From contig NW_020167520.1 in the NCBI RefSeq assembly GCF_001641265.1, positions 1,054,001 to 1,118,000 of the forward strand: a stretch of DNA of 64,000 nucleotides, written 5' to 3'. The position numbers were made by a program, and so were the translations under genes. The notes under the pieces are model-generated. The model did not search any database. It saw only the letters and a list, made by a program, of their open reading frames with translations, and was not told the DNA's origin. Source of the DNA: Pseudogymnoascus destructans. Lineage: Eukaryota > Ascomycota > Leotiomycetes > Thelebolales > Thelebolaceae. Shown here one piece after another: positions 32,699 through 45,129 of the stretch. The number at the start of each line of letters is the position of its first letter. The first letter of the stretch is position 1.

Positions 32699-33659
32699 AG
32701 GGTTGGTGAAGCGAGTGACCAAGAGGAAGGTACGGGATACGGTTCAACCGCCCCATGGCTTCGATTCGATATATTCACGGAGGCTGAGCAACTGTCATAT
32801 TCTGAAAGTGGCCACTGATGGGAGACCCAGGCAGGAGAGTCTGGGCAAGCCCCAGGAATCCCTCCCGAAACAACTCGTATGGAGGGAGAGGTCTTAATAG
32901 TTAAGCGGAAGACAGAATCCGAACAAGATATCCCCCATACTCTATTTCGTTCAGCATGGCTGCAAACATCATTGTACTCGTGCCGGCCAAATGTCTGAAG
33001 AGCGACTGGGTGACATCAGTGATTACAACAACTGTAGTTAAAATAAAGGCTTGCAACTACTCGGGCTATGATTGTCATATTCCTTACTCAAGAGATACAG
33101 ATAAAGAGGGAGATACTATCTGCTTAAATTGCTGGCACCGATCCTCAGCTATGTACATACAGTAACTTACAGGACTCGCTGGGAGATGCCCGAAATATCG
33201 ACACGTGACATACTTCCTAGGCAAAAACATACAGCTTACGTCATTTCCCGGATAAGGCCTCTGAGATGGTGCAACCTGGCGGATCCGAAGTGAACAGTCC
33301 CCAAATATAACTGCAGCAACTGTAATGGAAAAGAAAGGGAATAAAGAAAGACCTTTAATAACTGGCTATAATTGTTGTATAAGATCCTCAAATAATAGAG
33401 CACAAAAGGGATATACTATTAGCTCAAATTGCTGGTATTCCTTCTTAGGTACATAGAGACAGTTCAACCGGTTCCCGCCACCAAGGCGTTAGCGTAGCGA
33501 TAGCAACGACGCTAGCCATCACACAGTCATTCAGGCACCGCCCACCGCCCACTTGCCCCATCGACCATCGTCGCCACTACCAAGTGCGTATACCTTCCAC
33601 ACCATCTCCCCTCACCATTCCCAACAACATCAATCGTCAACCAAATATTGATACAGACG
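32699..33659. other. intergenic with a diverged duplicated block
   Basis: No gene. Two blocks of about 110 bp, 33050-33170 and 33358-33470, are similar but diverged (shared order: ggctat.attgt.at, gagatact/gatatactat, aaattgctgg, ggtacata). The second half before 33660 is the likely carboxypeptidase promoter and 5' leader. Confidence 0.45.
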
Positions 33660-35354
33660 ATGAAATTCCTTGCCACTACCGCCCTCATCGGCGCTGCGAC
33701 CGCTGCTGTTGCTCCTCAGCAGCATGTCTTCAAGAACCCGCTCCACCAAGAGCCGATCGTTGGTGACTCCAAGGCAACGCCTTCCTGGAGCTCATTGCTC
33801 GGTCCGCTGGCGGAGAGCATGAATAACATGGGCGCTGAGGCGAAGGCCGTCTGGGACGAGGTGACGATGATGTTCCCCGAGCAGATGAGCAAGGCAAACC
33901 TCCTGTCGTCTCCGAAGCCAAGCAAGAAGAGACCGGATAGCACATGGGACTACATCGTGAAGGGTGCCGATGTACAAGGTGTTAAGATTATGAATGCGAA
34001 TGGCGAGGAGGAGAGGGCTATCGATGGCAACCTTGAATCGTACAACCTGAGAGCTAAGCACGTTGACCCAAAGAAACTGGGCGTTGATACTGTGAAACAG
34101 TACAGCGGTTATTTGGATGACGAGGAGAACGATAAGCATCTCTTCTACTGTAAGCACCTGACAACCCATGTCCACGAGTCTTGATTAACAGTATTAGGGT
34201 TCTTTGAGTCTCGCAATGATCCGGTCAACGACCCCGTCGTTCTCTGGCTCAACGGCGGCCCAGGCTGCTCATCCCTCACTGGCCTCTTCCTTGAGCTTGG
34301 CCCATCATCCATCGATAAGGACCTTAAGCTTCACAATAACCCATACTCTTGGAACGCCAATGCATCTGTCATCTTCCTCGACCAGCCCGTTAACGTCGGT
34401 TACTCCTACAGCGGTGGCTCTGTCAGCAACACCGTTGCCGCAGGAAAGGACGTATATGCACTACTCACCCTCTTCTTCCAGCAATTCCCGCAGTATGCGA
34501 AGCAGGACTTCCACATCGCTGGAGAGTCATATGCCGGCCACTACATCCCAGTTTTTACCTCCGAGATTCTCTCGCACAAGAAGCGCAACATCAACCTGAA
34601 GTCGGTTCTCATCGGCAATGGCTTGACTGATGGTTTGACCCAGTACGAGTACTACAGGCCTATGGCCTGCGGTGATGGTGGCTGGCCAGCTGTTCTCAAG
34701 GAGAGCGAGTGCCAGTCTATGGACAACTCCCTTGCACGCTGCCAGTCTTTGATTGAAAGCTGCTACCAAAGCGAGAGCGTCTGGTCTTGCGTCCCTGCCA
34801 GCATCTACTGTAACAACGCGATGATGGGTCCTTACCAGCGCACTGGACAGAACGTGTACGACGTGCGCAGCAAGTGTGAGGACAGCTCCAACCTGTGCTA
34901 CTCTGCCCTTGGGTGGATCTCTGAATTCCTCAACAAGAAGGAGGTACAGGCTGAGCTTGGTGTCGAGGTCTCCTCGTACGACTCGTGCAACTTTGACATC
35001 AACCGCAACTTCCTGTTCCAGGGTGACTGGATGAAGCCCTTCCACCGCCTGGTCCCGAGCATCCTCGAGCAGATTCCAGTGCTTATCTATGCTGGTGACA
35101 CCGACTTCATCTGCAACTGGCTCGGTAACCGCGCCTGGACTGATAAGCTCGAGTGGAACGGACACAAGGACTACAAGTCTGCTGAGACGAAGGATCTAAA
35201 GATGGGCGAGGAGAAGACAGGGACTGTTAAGTCGAGCGGGAACCTCACATTCATGAGGATCTTCGCCGCTGGACACATGGTGCCAATGAACCAACCCGAG
35301 CCCAGCTTGGATTTCTTCAACAGGTGGATCGGTGGTGAGTGGTTCAACAACTAA
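33660..35354 (+). CDS. cpyA: carboxypeptidase Y (vacuolar serine carboxypeptidase)
   Basis: Two exons, 33660-34149 and 34198-35354, with a 48-nt intron that splits the Trp codon of HLFYWFFESRNDP; 548 aa. The ATG at 33660 gives a signal peptide (MKFLATTALIGAATAAVA). A propeptide of about 110 residues precedes the mature S10 peptidase. The oxyanion region LNGGPGCSS is near residue 200. The catalytic Ser lies in GESYAGHYIP (about 275), Asp in YAGDTDFICNWLGN (about 463) and His in AGHMVPMNQPE (about 522). Several Cys pairs are present (ESCYQSESVWSCVPASIYCN). The length matches Aspergillus CpyA. It removes C-terminal residues from peptides in the vacuole and is made as a zymogen. Confidence 0.95.
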
Positions 35355-36090
35355 ATTGTTGTGGACCATATATAGTCGATTGATTTGGGTTTGGAAGGTG
35401 TTGGTGATTTAGGATACTTTGGACATAACATGATTTGCATTATTTTTAAATTACATCGTCTGCTGCCATTATTTGAGTATAGTTGAACTGTATTGTGAGT
35501 GCTACCTCCGTCAATATTTAGCGCTTGTGGAACGGATAATCACGTGGCTACACAATATACTGTCAAAAATATATTTACAGCATGATTACCATAGTATAAC
35601 ACTGTAGTTAATCCGGATACCGTTTTCAAGTAAACTTTGGTTTCTGACCTCGCCGGAACTGGTCTACTTGTCATCCCCAATGCCATTTCATCGAGTTATT
35701 GCCAATAGTCAGCGCTTACCTCTCGGGCATATTTTACGTGGTGCTTGAAAGAATAGAGAATGTAAGAAGAGTTACTACGAGCGATTGAAGGTGCACAAAA
35801 CGTTACGGAGGAACCGAGCGGTGTTGCACACGGCGGCAGGTCAGCTAATCCCGCGGAGTTTTGGACAATTGATCCGTAGCCCACAATTCCGTCTGGAGAG
35901 ACAGAACCACAATCACATAGAACATAAGGAACCGATTGTTTTTAATTGTTTTCAGATTGACACAGCGAGGTAGAGGACACCCATATCCCAGCGTCTGCTG
36001 AGGAGCGATACACCAGCATAAAAATGCGTGCAAGCCCTTGCTATGCTATACTCCGCCCTCCCAATCCATCCCAAACCCAGAACGATGCGC
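35355..36090. other. intergenic between convergent cpyA and RPS18
   Basis: Holds both 3' flanks. Small frames at 35696-36033 lack motifs and are not called. Confidence 0.4.
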
Positions 36091-36646
36091 TTAACCTCCC
36101 TTCTTCTTGGAGACACCGACGGTGCGGCCCCTGCGTCCGGTGGTCTTGGAGTGCTGTCCGCGGACACGCAGGCCCCAGTAGTGACGGAGACCACGGTGAG
36201 CGCGGATCTTCTTCAGGCGCTCGAGATCGTCACGGAGCTTGGAGTCGACGTTGTTGGCCAGGACCTGGTAGTCCTTGCCGTCCACGATATCGCGTTGTCT
36301 GTTGAGGAACCAGGCGGGGATCTTGTATTGCGTGGGGTTCTGGATGATGGTCACGATGCGCTCGAGCTCTTCCGAGGTGAGTTCTCCGGCACTGTTGATT
36401 CAATTAGTTTCTGTGTTGTTTGACCCATCTAGTCCATTGCGCTCTTCAGACAGTGGACTGCATTGGGGATGCATACCGCTTGTTGAGGTCAACATCAGCC
36501 TTCTTGCAGACCAAGTTGGAGTAACGGCGTCCGACACCCTTGATCTTGGTCAAGGCGTACATGACCTTTTGCTTTCCCTCGACATTGGTGTTTAGAAGTC
36601 GCAGGATGAACTGGAAGTTCGACTTCTCGGCCGATACGAGAGACAT
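36091..36646 (-). CDS. RPS18: 40S ribosomal protein uS13 (S18)
   Basis: Two exons on the minus strand, 36477-36646 and 36391-36091, with an 85-nt intron (GTATGC donor, CAACAG acceptor) splitting the Arg codon of VDLNKRAGELTSEE. The product is 156 aa. Signatures are MSLVSAEKSNFQFILRLLNT, YALTKIKGVGRRYSNLVC, KIPAWFLNRQRDIVDGK, and the C-terminal RAHRGLRHYWGLRVRGQHSK, then TTGRRGRTVGVSKKKGG. The protein sits in the head of the small subunit and contacts tRNA and the intersubunit bridge. It is complete and normal in length. Confidence 0.96.
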
Positions 36647-39041
36647 GATGGCGACTGTTGTGGTGAAGTCGCTGTCGCTATCGAATCTTGCCAGAGGAAA
36701 TGTCGTAAAAGCTCTGGACGTGAAGAAGTGTGCGGACTAACCCTTAGCGTGGAATTTACAAGCGAGGTCATGTGACGACCACCTGGATATTCAATCATCA
36801 TTCGAGGCGGCGCCAAGTGGGAGAACATCGACGACCAGCCATCAAGATCACGATTTAAAATAATAAAATATTTCCGGGAGTATCCGGTTCTTGTTTCCTG
36901 GTTTGATCCGATTCGTGTACGATGATGCTATTACCAATTTCTGGTCCTGATACATCGTGGACCTGCCTGTTATATCCATATCAATCAACCCTGCCTGCCT
37001 TTCATCTGGAGTCTGATATGACAGTTTTGGGTTCTTGCTTCCGGATCCGAATGAATCCGGCATGAGTTACTACCTTACCGGGATTTCACGTAATTGAATA
37101 AGGGTAGCACGACGGTAACGGGGACCGTCACCAAAATGGGCTGGTGTTCCCACGGTTTTTGGTGCGTGCTCCGGTGGCACCACCCGTTTCTCATGCCAAC
37201 GGTGATTCCTCTCAAACGGTCAACGCCAAGCACCAGTAAATAGAAAAGAAGCCGTAGTAGAATAGTAAAATTGACTCACCGTTTTCGATCCTTCTTCGGT
37301 GGCCCGGATTGGGCTGTAATTGCTCGTAAAACCGAGATATATTGGCCACGGTGATTATGAATATCCACTGAAGTCGCCTTTGCCTCGGTGATAGCACCAT
37401 TTTCGAGGCCGTAAACGGTGATGGCGCCATCTTCAAGGTATTACGGATGCCAGAAGTCGGCAGTATACTCGGAATGAACCATCGCCGGCGTGGCCAGCAG
37501 TTGAAAAAAGTGAGAATCGCACCCAAAAAGCAAAGCGCGGTGATAAAAGCAGTGCGGTGATAGGAAAACCATACGGCAGCAAGAAAAGCATACGGTAATA
37601 AGAAAAAACCTTATTCTAACGTAGCTTCAAAAGGCCGAACAGAAAACAAGTGAGGGAAGCAGAAAGTGAGACCTACCGCGGCAGCCCGTATGCTGCAGTC
37701 GACAGGAAGTGTCGGTTCGTTCTAGTTGACAGGGTAAACAGACAAGCGGGCCTCAATATATACCCAAAAACCTGGGAAGAGGCTTTGGGAGTAGGGAAGC
37801 CGGGGCAAAAGCCGCCGTGATCATTTTGATTGTGGCGATGGGAGAGGTGGAACATATGGAAGCTAGCGGCACCAAGATGATTACGGCGAAGGAGCATGGG
37901 ACACAGGGAAGCAAAGGAAAAGAAGGCATCAGGAACAATCTTATATTCTATATAGCTTCAATAATATAGCCATCATCCATGCAAATGCCAGCCGGATTGC
38001 CTCAATGTGATCATCTATTCCGCCCAGCCCGACAGCGACACGACAAGCAGCCCATGACATTCCAGCCATTCCATCACTCCGAAACCAGCAAGTCCAGCAA
38101 TGCCCAAGCCCACACGCCGAAAGCACCAAGTCCAGCTGAGATGTGCACCAAGTCCAGCGGAGATGTGCACCAAGCTAAGCTCATACTCCCAAGCCAAGCC
38201 AGTATCCATGCAGCAAAGTGCCGCTGCCTAAAAGACCCCATCCATACTTCGAGTTTCACTCCGGCTCAAGCGGCGTTCATTCGAGACCTCCTAGTAACAT
38301 AAGGGAAACTGGGAGGATGGCAGCGCTTTTACAAGTTAAAAGTGAAGCTGTAGATATAATAAATGAACTCAATTTCTATATCTATCTACCTATTCATATT
38401 TGTTGAAGGAGGAGGTTGCTCAGACTGATTGGTTAGGCGTGTGGCTCGCCAACCGAATCGGGTTGCGGACCACCCACAAATAGTTCCGTAGATAGCTTCA
38501 CTCAGAACAACAATACAAAACATATATTCAAGTGAACTGTTGTTCAACTCAACGTGATAACTATGCCGCTGCAGATACAGATACACCACTGATCTCAACA
38601 ATATTGCTCTATGTGATGTCGATTTCGATGCTTTGAATACGGCTTTATGAAAATAGGTGATACGTGCCTTCCGTATTTGGTGGTTTCTTCGCCCACCGTA
38701 AATTTCACTCTAAATTTCGAATTCTGTCTCCAAATCGACCTTTACCTATGTAAAGGTAGGATATGCCATCAGAATTGGCACTGTGAAGGTAAGTTCAATC
38801 TCATTTGAACGAGTATTCAAACTCTCACTTGTCATGTCAACCGCTCGCTCTCGAGCTTCATTCTGAGCTGTCGCGCTCTATTCTTCTTGGCTCTCCAAGG
38901 CCGCCAAAACATTGGCTGACCTCGCCACAACTTGCCCAATGTGGTTGGAGCTCTGTTTGGCATTGTCGAGGCCCTTTGAGCCTCTCTGAACCTTCCTCGA
39001 TCATTTTCGAAGCTCGCATTCAATGCTGTCCAGAGTACTGT
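36647..39041. other. 2.4-kb region without a recognisable gene
   Basis: No gene supported. The part next to 36646 holds the RPS18 promoter. A minus-strand frame at 37212-37526 (104 codons) has no motif. 38126-38173 holds two copies of a 24-bp unit (caccaagtccagc.gagatgtg). The stretch 38805-39041, before LTR copy C, is unexplained. Confidence 0.4.
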
Positions 39042-39949
39042 TGTCATACTGACATTCGTTGCACTCAGTTTGCTATCAAACTCAAGAGCAAACTTAGAAA
39101 TCTCCTCCTCAAACCTACAAGTCACTATACATATTTTGGCTTGTCACACCAACAACAAGAGCAATACTACTCAACGATTGCTACAACCCTCTATGATTCA
39201 TTACACGTCATTGCTCCTTAGTTACTGGGCCGATATGACCACATAGCATATCTCTACAACCCTCTATGATTCATTACATGACATCACTCCTTAGTTACTG
39301 GGCTAATACTACACATGACATATCTCTATCAACTAGAGGTCTAGGAACATGAACAATAGCTCCAAAAGCTTCTACAACCGTCTATGATTCATTACACACC
39401 ATCGCTCCTTAGTTACCCACAAGATTGGTTAAGTTATGACATAATTTGTCTATAGGGGTACTCTGACCTTGGACCTCCTTTCACTTTCTATATGCTAGGA
39501 ACCTAGGAGATGGTTCTATGGGATTCTCTTACGTCGACTACAGTTACCAAGCCTGGTTAGTCATGGAAAGTCTTGGAAAATGAGAGAACTACACTCCTTT
39601 AGCATAAATAGGATTGCTCTTTCCTTAAGAAAGGGCAAGCAGACAATACAGTAAATCGACTATCACATACTTCCACGTCTTTTCCAAGCTTCCAAGCATT
39701 GATCTTGTTACTCCTTGTTTCTGAAAAGTCAGTGAGGTGTTAACCTCTGACTTACCCCTGAGTTCCCAGACTCAACATTTGTTGCAACTTGTTTGAACCA
39801 CTTCACTACATCACACACCTGATTGCTGCGTTGTGGAATAGTCTAAGCTACAACCCTTTGGCTCTTTTTCTAAGACAGTGTGTTGTCTTAGTAAAATCAT
39901 CCCTTCCTTGGGTGGCTAGATTCTCACATCTGGTGCACCCACCATTACA
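39042..39949 (+). repeat. solo LTR, copy C
   Basis: 908-bp copy of the same LTR family as 18974-19861 (ends TGTCATACTG...CACCATTACA). The flanking pentamers, actgt and ccggg, differ. No internal retroelement sequence adjoins it. It is in the same orientation as copy D, 3.2 kb downstream, but the DNA between them is unrelated to a retroelement internal region of this family. Confidence 0.75.
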
Positions 39950-40283
39950 CCGGGCATGAGCGCTCCCTAGCCATTCCCAGGATGTCTGCAATGCACACCA
40001 TCTTGCGCACCTCAATTTGAGGTATGTCAAATCGTGCACAGACTCTGGATTTGTATGGGGTTTTCAGAGTCCAAAGGGGGGGCCTTTGGATTTTTGAAAA
40101 AACAAAACGTGCATTTCCCCAGCCTGATTTTGGCCCTGTTTTGGGTACTTTGCTATGAGCACTCTGTGGAGTGTCTTCGGGCGACTATCATAGGTGGCAC
40201 ATACTTATGTATCGCATTACCAGTAAGTTTGACTATGTTTCCATTCTACAAGCTAGTGTGTCATGACACTCCTTCGATATTTG
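39950..40283. other. spacer, nothing recognised
   Basis: No motif was seen in the small open frames. It contains a near-duplicate of the next LTR start (tgtcatgacactccttcgat at 40258-40277). Confidence 0.35.
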
Positions 40284-40873
40284 TGTCACGACCCTTCGAT
40301 TCGCTTTAGTCTCTAGTACTTATTTCACTATGTCATTCACTTCACCTGCTTCGCTCACTTCGCTCACTTCGCTCACTTCGCTTCACTTGCTGACCTAGAT
40401 CAGCCCAAATGTTGACTACTGGCTTAGGCTCTCTTGTTATTGGCTTGCTGCACTAGGGCTCGCTTAGCTAGGGTTCGGTTAATTAGTGCCTTCGCTTATT
40501 TGTGTAAGGATGCCTCCGTACCTAGATACTCAAAGAACCTGTCTCAGAACTGTTACAGTCACTACAAGCATGGAATCCGACTCGGTGGGGTTTCGAACCA
40601 GTAGAGGAGCATATAGCGAGTTACACTATAGTGGGGGACGGTAAATGTATAGGGTTCAGGGCCGATGCAGACCTGTTGCGGTGGAAGGCTCAGGGCTAGG
40701 GTTGGGATAACCGAGTCGGGCCCGTTTCGGGAGTTAAGGAAACAGACTCAACGGGGTTCCCCCTTCATCTTTTTTGTATCCTTCATAGTAGACCTATAGG
40801 ATAGCATCCGTTTAGCCTCCGACTCGCACTCTCATATGCTATTACTGTGAGCTGGGTGCCCTGTGTCCTTACA
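40284..40873 (+). repeat. candidate LTR followed by a primer-binding-like site
   Basis: Starts TGTCACGACCCTTCG and ends GTGTCCTTACA, which fits TG...CA LTR ends. Immediately after it comes atTTGGCACTAGGG, a TGG-type primer-binding site as in many Gypsy elements. It contains three and a half copies of a 9-bp unit (acttcgctc) at 40349-40390. Neither coding sequence nor a second LTR is present, so it would be a truncated element. Confidence 0.4.
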
Positions 40874-42329
40874 ATTTGGCACTAGGGATTTTTACTGTTA
40901 TATAAGCACTTATTGCTCATGTCTCTTATTGATCTTTAGCTAGCAAATTATATACTATTTGGCCTTCTTGCAATTCCTCCTGCTTCGACTTACTTTGCAT
41001 TCCCTTACTTCGAGTCGAACCACTTGGCCAACCTGTTAGTCTCACCACTTGACCCCTGTGGTATAAAGTATATGCTTTGGAGCCTGAACTACTATACCTT
41101 GTCCTACTGCTTCGAGTATCGAAGTCTTCACATTATACTTCAGATACTTCTGCAGACTTGAAGGTCAGCCTTGGTTCGAACTGTCCTTACACAGTGTCCC
41201 TGGTCATGGCCACTTGTGGCCGACTACACACATCAGTAGGTTAAAACTTCATGTTTGGAATGCCTCAATTCTTTTCCTTTTTATTTCCTTTTTATTCGTT
41301 TAGTGGATTGATATGTTTAGAGGTATGTTGAAGCTGATTTCCTCCAGCTTGGGCATGTGTTTCTACATGTCTATACTCAGTTAAGTCAGGTAAGTGTTTT
41401 TATTTTTATTTTCTTTATGTCCTTTCAGTTTTGGGTATATTCTAGCCTGGTAAGTGTCTATATTCTCTATCTCTGTTCGTTTTTGGGTATATTACAGCCA
41501 GTAAGTATTTTTATTTCTCTATGTCCTTTCGCTTTACCCCTCTTCTTTCCTTTCCTTTTCTTTCGTTGATACTGTCTGGACAACCGCCGACTGAGCTAGC
41601 TCCAGCGAGCCCAGTTTTTAAATCGGCCAAGTCCAGCGCCTTTCTCTTTCTTTTTGCTTTGCTCAGTTCAACCGTTAAAGCAGATCTGCCCGGTCCAACC
41701 TGCACCAAACTGTGAGTCTCCCAACCCCCCCTCATCTATTACATGACTACCAGCTATCTAATTTGATATAGATACTCAAGAACCACATGTCGACGTGGCA
41801 GAGTGCTACCACAAAGCCCGACATCGACCTACGAACTCGACACTTGGTAGCTGGCTACCCATTTCGACATATAAACGACACTTGGTGGCTGGCCGATGCA
41901 CGGAAGGAAGGATAGGAAAGGATAAGACCTGGCGATGGTCTGAACGAACTTGAAATAAACAGCCTGGGGTAGGTGCGGGGTCTGGGGGTTGGTGCGCGAG
42001 AGCTATGATGCGAGCTTTCGGTGGCCGCTTGATGCCACAGCTCAAATGTGGCATCAGAACTTGGGTAAGGAGTGGCAGAAGGGTGGAGGATACTGGCTAG
42101 ATATATCTATGTAGTAAATATAATGTTTCTGTGCTTATTAACTGTTTCCTGGCCGGTGAACAGTGATCTTGCTGTCACCGATACCACCCAACTACCATTA
42201 TGCCACCGCTATGGCCGGTTTTGCCGTACCTGGGCCAAATTAAGGTGGTGATACCGGCGAATCCTCATTCACTGGCCATATATATCTACAGTAAATCACC
42301 AGTTTCACCGAATCCATATATTTACTGTA
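40874..42329. other. non-coding, possible retroelement leader remnant
   Basis: Pyrimidine-rich with stops in all frames over any useful length. It may include the leader of the candidate LTR element. 41806-42054 (-) is an open frame without a motif. Confidence 0.35.
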
Positions 42330-42435
42330 ACGTGGTTTATCAGTACGTCGGACATATCAGTACCTCGGACACTTTTCATTGGCATTCTACTTTGAATATC
42401 AATAAATCAACCATAACATATTAAATTAACTATAA

Positions 42436-45031
42436 CTAAGCGGAATCAGATGAACTAGACATATCTATAGCTTCTTGACAAGTTCGCGCATTATGACCAG
42501 CTTTTCCACAGATCCCACAGCATCGCCTAGACGGTTGCCCCTCCTTGTGACTACCCCCAACAGCACGTACGTCGCGTCGTACCTGCTCATCCACATCCTT
42601 CTGTGCGATAATAGCCTGTGCATCCTCTACTATAAGTGCACCTCCTTCACGGACACGAGCCTTTTTAGCCCTGCGGCGTTTGCTAAGGGCTTCGTTGGCT
42701 GCTCGAAGGGTACGTACCTCAGCAGACAGAAGGGTGTTCTCATGTGCTAGTCACTCCGTACCCTTTGCCAATGCAATAACTGTCCCGAAGAGTGGAGTTG
42801 GCGAGCTTCCTTGGTGATGGGCAATTCGATTTCGAACGAGGGTTGTTTGTGAAAGAGCTTCAGTTGGGTTGGAAGGGGTCTGGGAGACCCAAGGGTTGGT
42901 GTTGGCAGTAGAGGGTCTAGAGGGAGTTGGAGTCCGTAACCTCACGTCAAGCTTTGAAAGCACTGCTTGCGGGTCGAAAGGCACTAAGCCAGCTCCGCGG
43001 AACCCGGACTGGGCGTTTTGGGCTGTCATGGATTCCAGATATGCTGCTCTAAAGGCGAGAAAGAACTCGACCTTGGTAATGTGGTTGATATGAGCCTTAA
43101 TGAAGGTCTCAATCTGCCGACCATATGCCCGCTTCAACACACTAAAGCACCCGACATCAAGTGGCTGAGTTAAATGAGACGAGTGGGGAGGTGTCATACT
43201 GACATTCGTTGCACTCAGTTTGCTATCAAACTCAAGAGCAAACTTAGAAATCTCCTCCTCAAACCTACAAGTCACCATACATATCTTGGCTTATCACACC
43301 AACAACAGAAGCAATACTACTCAACGATTGCTGCAAACTCTTCTACTACATCTGTTTATGCTACATACATCACGGCATATCATTTGGACACTCATTGAAC
43401 AAGTTATTAAGAAAATCTCCTCCTTAAGGGGGTGGGCCAATACTACCACATGGCATATCTCTACCAACTAGAGGCCTAGGAACATGAACGATAGCTCTAG
43501 AAGCTTCTACAACCCTCTATGATTTATTACACGTCATCGCTCCTTAGTTACCCACAAGATTGGTTAAGTTATGACATAATTTGTCTATAGGTACTCTGAC
43601 CTTGGACCTCCTTTTCACTTCCTATAGGCTAGGAACCCAAGAGATGGTTCTATGGGATTCTCTTACGTTCACTACATGATTAGCAAGCTAGTTGTGGGTC
43701 GCACTTGATTTCTAATACATTTACCAAGCCTGGTTAGTCATGGAAAGTCATGGAAAATGAGAGAACTACACTCCTTTGGCATAAATAGGATTGCCCTTTC
43801 CTTAAGAAAGGGCAAGCAGACAATACAGTAAATCGACTAGCACATACTTCCACGTCTCTTACAAGCTTCCAAGCATTGATCTTGTTACTCCTTGTTTCTG
43901 AAAAGTCAGTGAGGTGTTAACCTCTGACTTACCCCTGAGTTCCCAGACTCAACATTTGTTGCAACTTGTTTGAACCACTTCACTACATCACACACCTGAT
44001 TGCTGCGTTGTGGAATAGTCTAAGCTACAACCCTTTGGCTCTTTTTCTAAGACAGTGTGTTGTCTTAGTAAAATCATCCCTTCCTTGGGTGGCTAGATTC
44101 TCATATCTGGTGCACCCACCATTACAGGAGGTAGTCCAAGAGTTATAATGTTGTGTGCCTTGCAGTACTCTTGGAACTCGGCCGATTCATGACTCTCGTG
44201 CCCGTCTAACACCAGCATTCGATATGGACCCCTTGCACGAACAGCAGTATGTTTGTCGAAGTGTTTCAACCATTCTAGACCCGTCTCATTGTTTGTCCAT
44301 CCATTGCTTGTCAGTTTAACAACCCAGTTGTGTGGAAGGCCGCCGTCTGTATACCAATTTGCAAGATGATTCTTGCCTTTAACTACCAAAAATGGAGGAA
44401 TACTCCAGCCGTCACTGTTGATACAAGCAATCGCTGTAGCCCATTCCCGATTCCCTGGCTGAACTGCCTTACCTCTGCCAAGTCGATCTGCACAGGTAAC
44501 AACCATTGCAGGGCAAATCACACCCATCATAAACCCAGTTTCGTCAAAGTTATAGAAGTCGCAGTCCAAAACACCATATTTTGCCCTCATATTTTCCACT
44601 AGTCGAAACCATGCGCCAATTAGTTCAGGATCTTCGCACAAGGCCCTTTGGAAGTCGTAAACGCGATTAAAACGCGTCTTTAATTCTGGACGTCGTTGTA
44701 CAAATCGGTGGGCCCAGAGCTTCCCGACGCGCCTCCCTCCACGCGATTCGAGTATAAAATTTGCCATATCTTCTACACCAGCAAGCCGGGGTGCAAATCC
44801 TCTTGAATCCATATCAAGTATATTCCGAATAACCACCTCCTCTTCTAGTATAGTTAATTTCATCATTGCAGGCCGGCGTTCGTAGACAGTAGTTCGGCCG
44901 TTCATTCTGTCGCAGAGTGTAGAATGAGGTACTTCATAGAGCTTAGCAGCCTTCCGACGACTTAGATTTTTTGATGTTCGGATAGCCTCGATAGCTAGAA
45001 TGATTTTTGCTTCTTGGGTAATCACTGACAT
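42436..45031 (-). pseudogene. Fot1-like DDE transposase interrupted by a solo LTR
   Basis: The N-terminal part runs from ATG 45031: an HTH region (MSVITQEAKIILAIEAIRTS), a CENP-B-like HTH (LESRGGRRVGKLWAHRFVQR), NFDETGFMMG (about residue 160) and LVLDGHESHESAEF (about 273), to LGLPP at 44127. The LTR lies at 43192-44126. The remainder resumes at 43191 with HSSHLTQPLDVGCF and continues through a linker to a TGA at 42751-42753. Past that stop the same frame continues, AHENTLLSAEVRTLRAANEA and onwards, to a C-terminal zinc knuckle (CGICGKAGHNARTC) and a stop at 42436. The TGA probably replaced a Trp codon. Apart from the insertion and this stop the gene is well preserved. Confidence 0.9.
43192..44126 (+). 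repeat. solo LTR, copy D, with 5-bp duplication
   Basis: 935-bp copy, ends TGTCATACTG...CCACCATTACA, flanked by GGAGG at 43187-43191 and 44127-44131. It interrupts the transposase between the second and third catalytic motifs. The 5-bp duplication and TG...CA ends support an LTR integrated by a retroviral-type integrase and reduced by LTR-LTR recombination. Confidence 0.9.
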
Positions 45032-45129
45032 AATAAAAGGTGGAAAAAACGCGTTGTGAAGTTAGAGGGTAGGAAATTCGGGAAAAGTGTCCGAGGTACT
45101 GATATGTCCGACGTACTGATAAACCACGT

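Larger units (their letters stand above)
42330..45129 (-). mobile_element. Fot1-like transposon with 48-bp perfect TIRs, split by solo LTR
   Basis: Left terminus ACGTGGTTTATCAGTACGTC (42330) and right terminus (to 45129) are perfect inverted repeats for 48 bp. They are flanked by TA on both sides (42328-42329 and 45130-45131). Removing the 935-bp LTR and its 5-bp duplication leaves an element of about 1.86 kb, the normal size. Other diverged copies of its termini occur at 6945-7013 and 9017-9068. Confidence 0.92.

Noticed and set aside
31900..32778. Minus-strand frames opposite SDO1
   Set aside because: They overlap a well-supported conserved gene and have no motif of their own.
40560..40620. 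tRNA gene on the minus strand (GGTTCGAAACC looks like a B box)
   Set aside because: The T-arm does not pair and no acceptor stem or A box is found. It lies in a candidate LTR.
43966..44148. 60-63-codon frames in the solo LTRs (also 21892-22083)
   Set aside because: They fall in non-coding LTR sequence, differ between copies, and the hydrophobic translation has no match.
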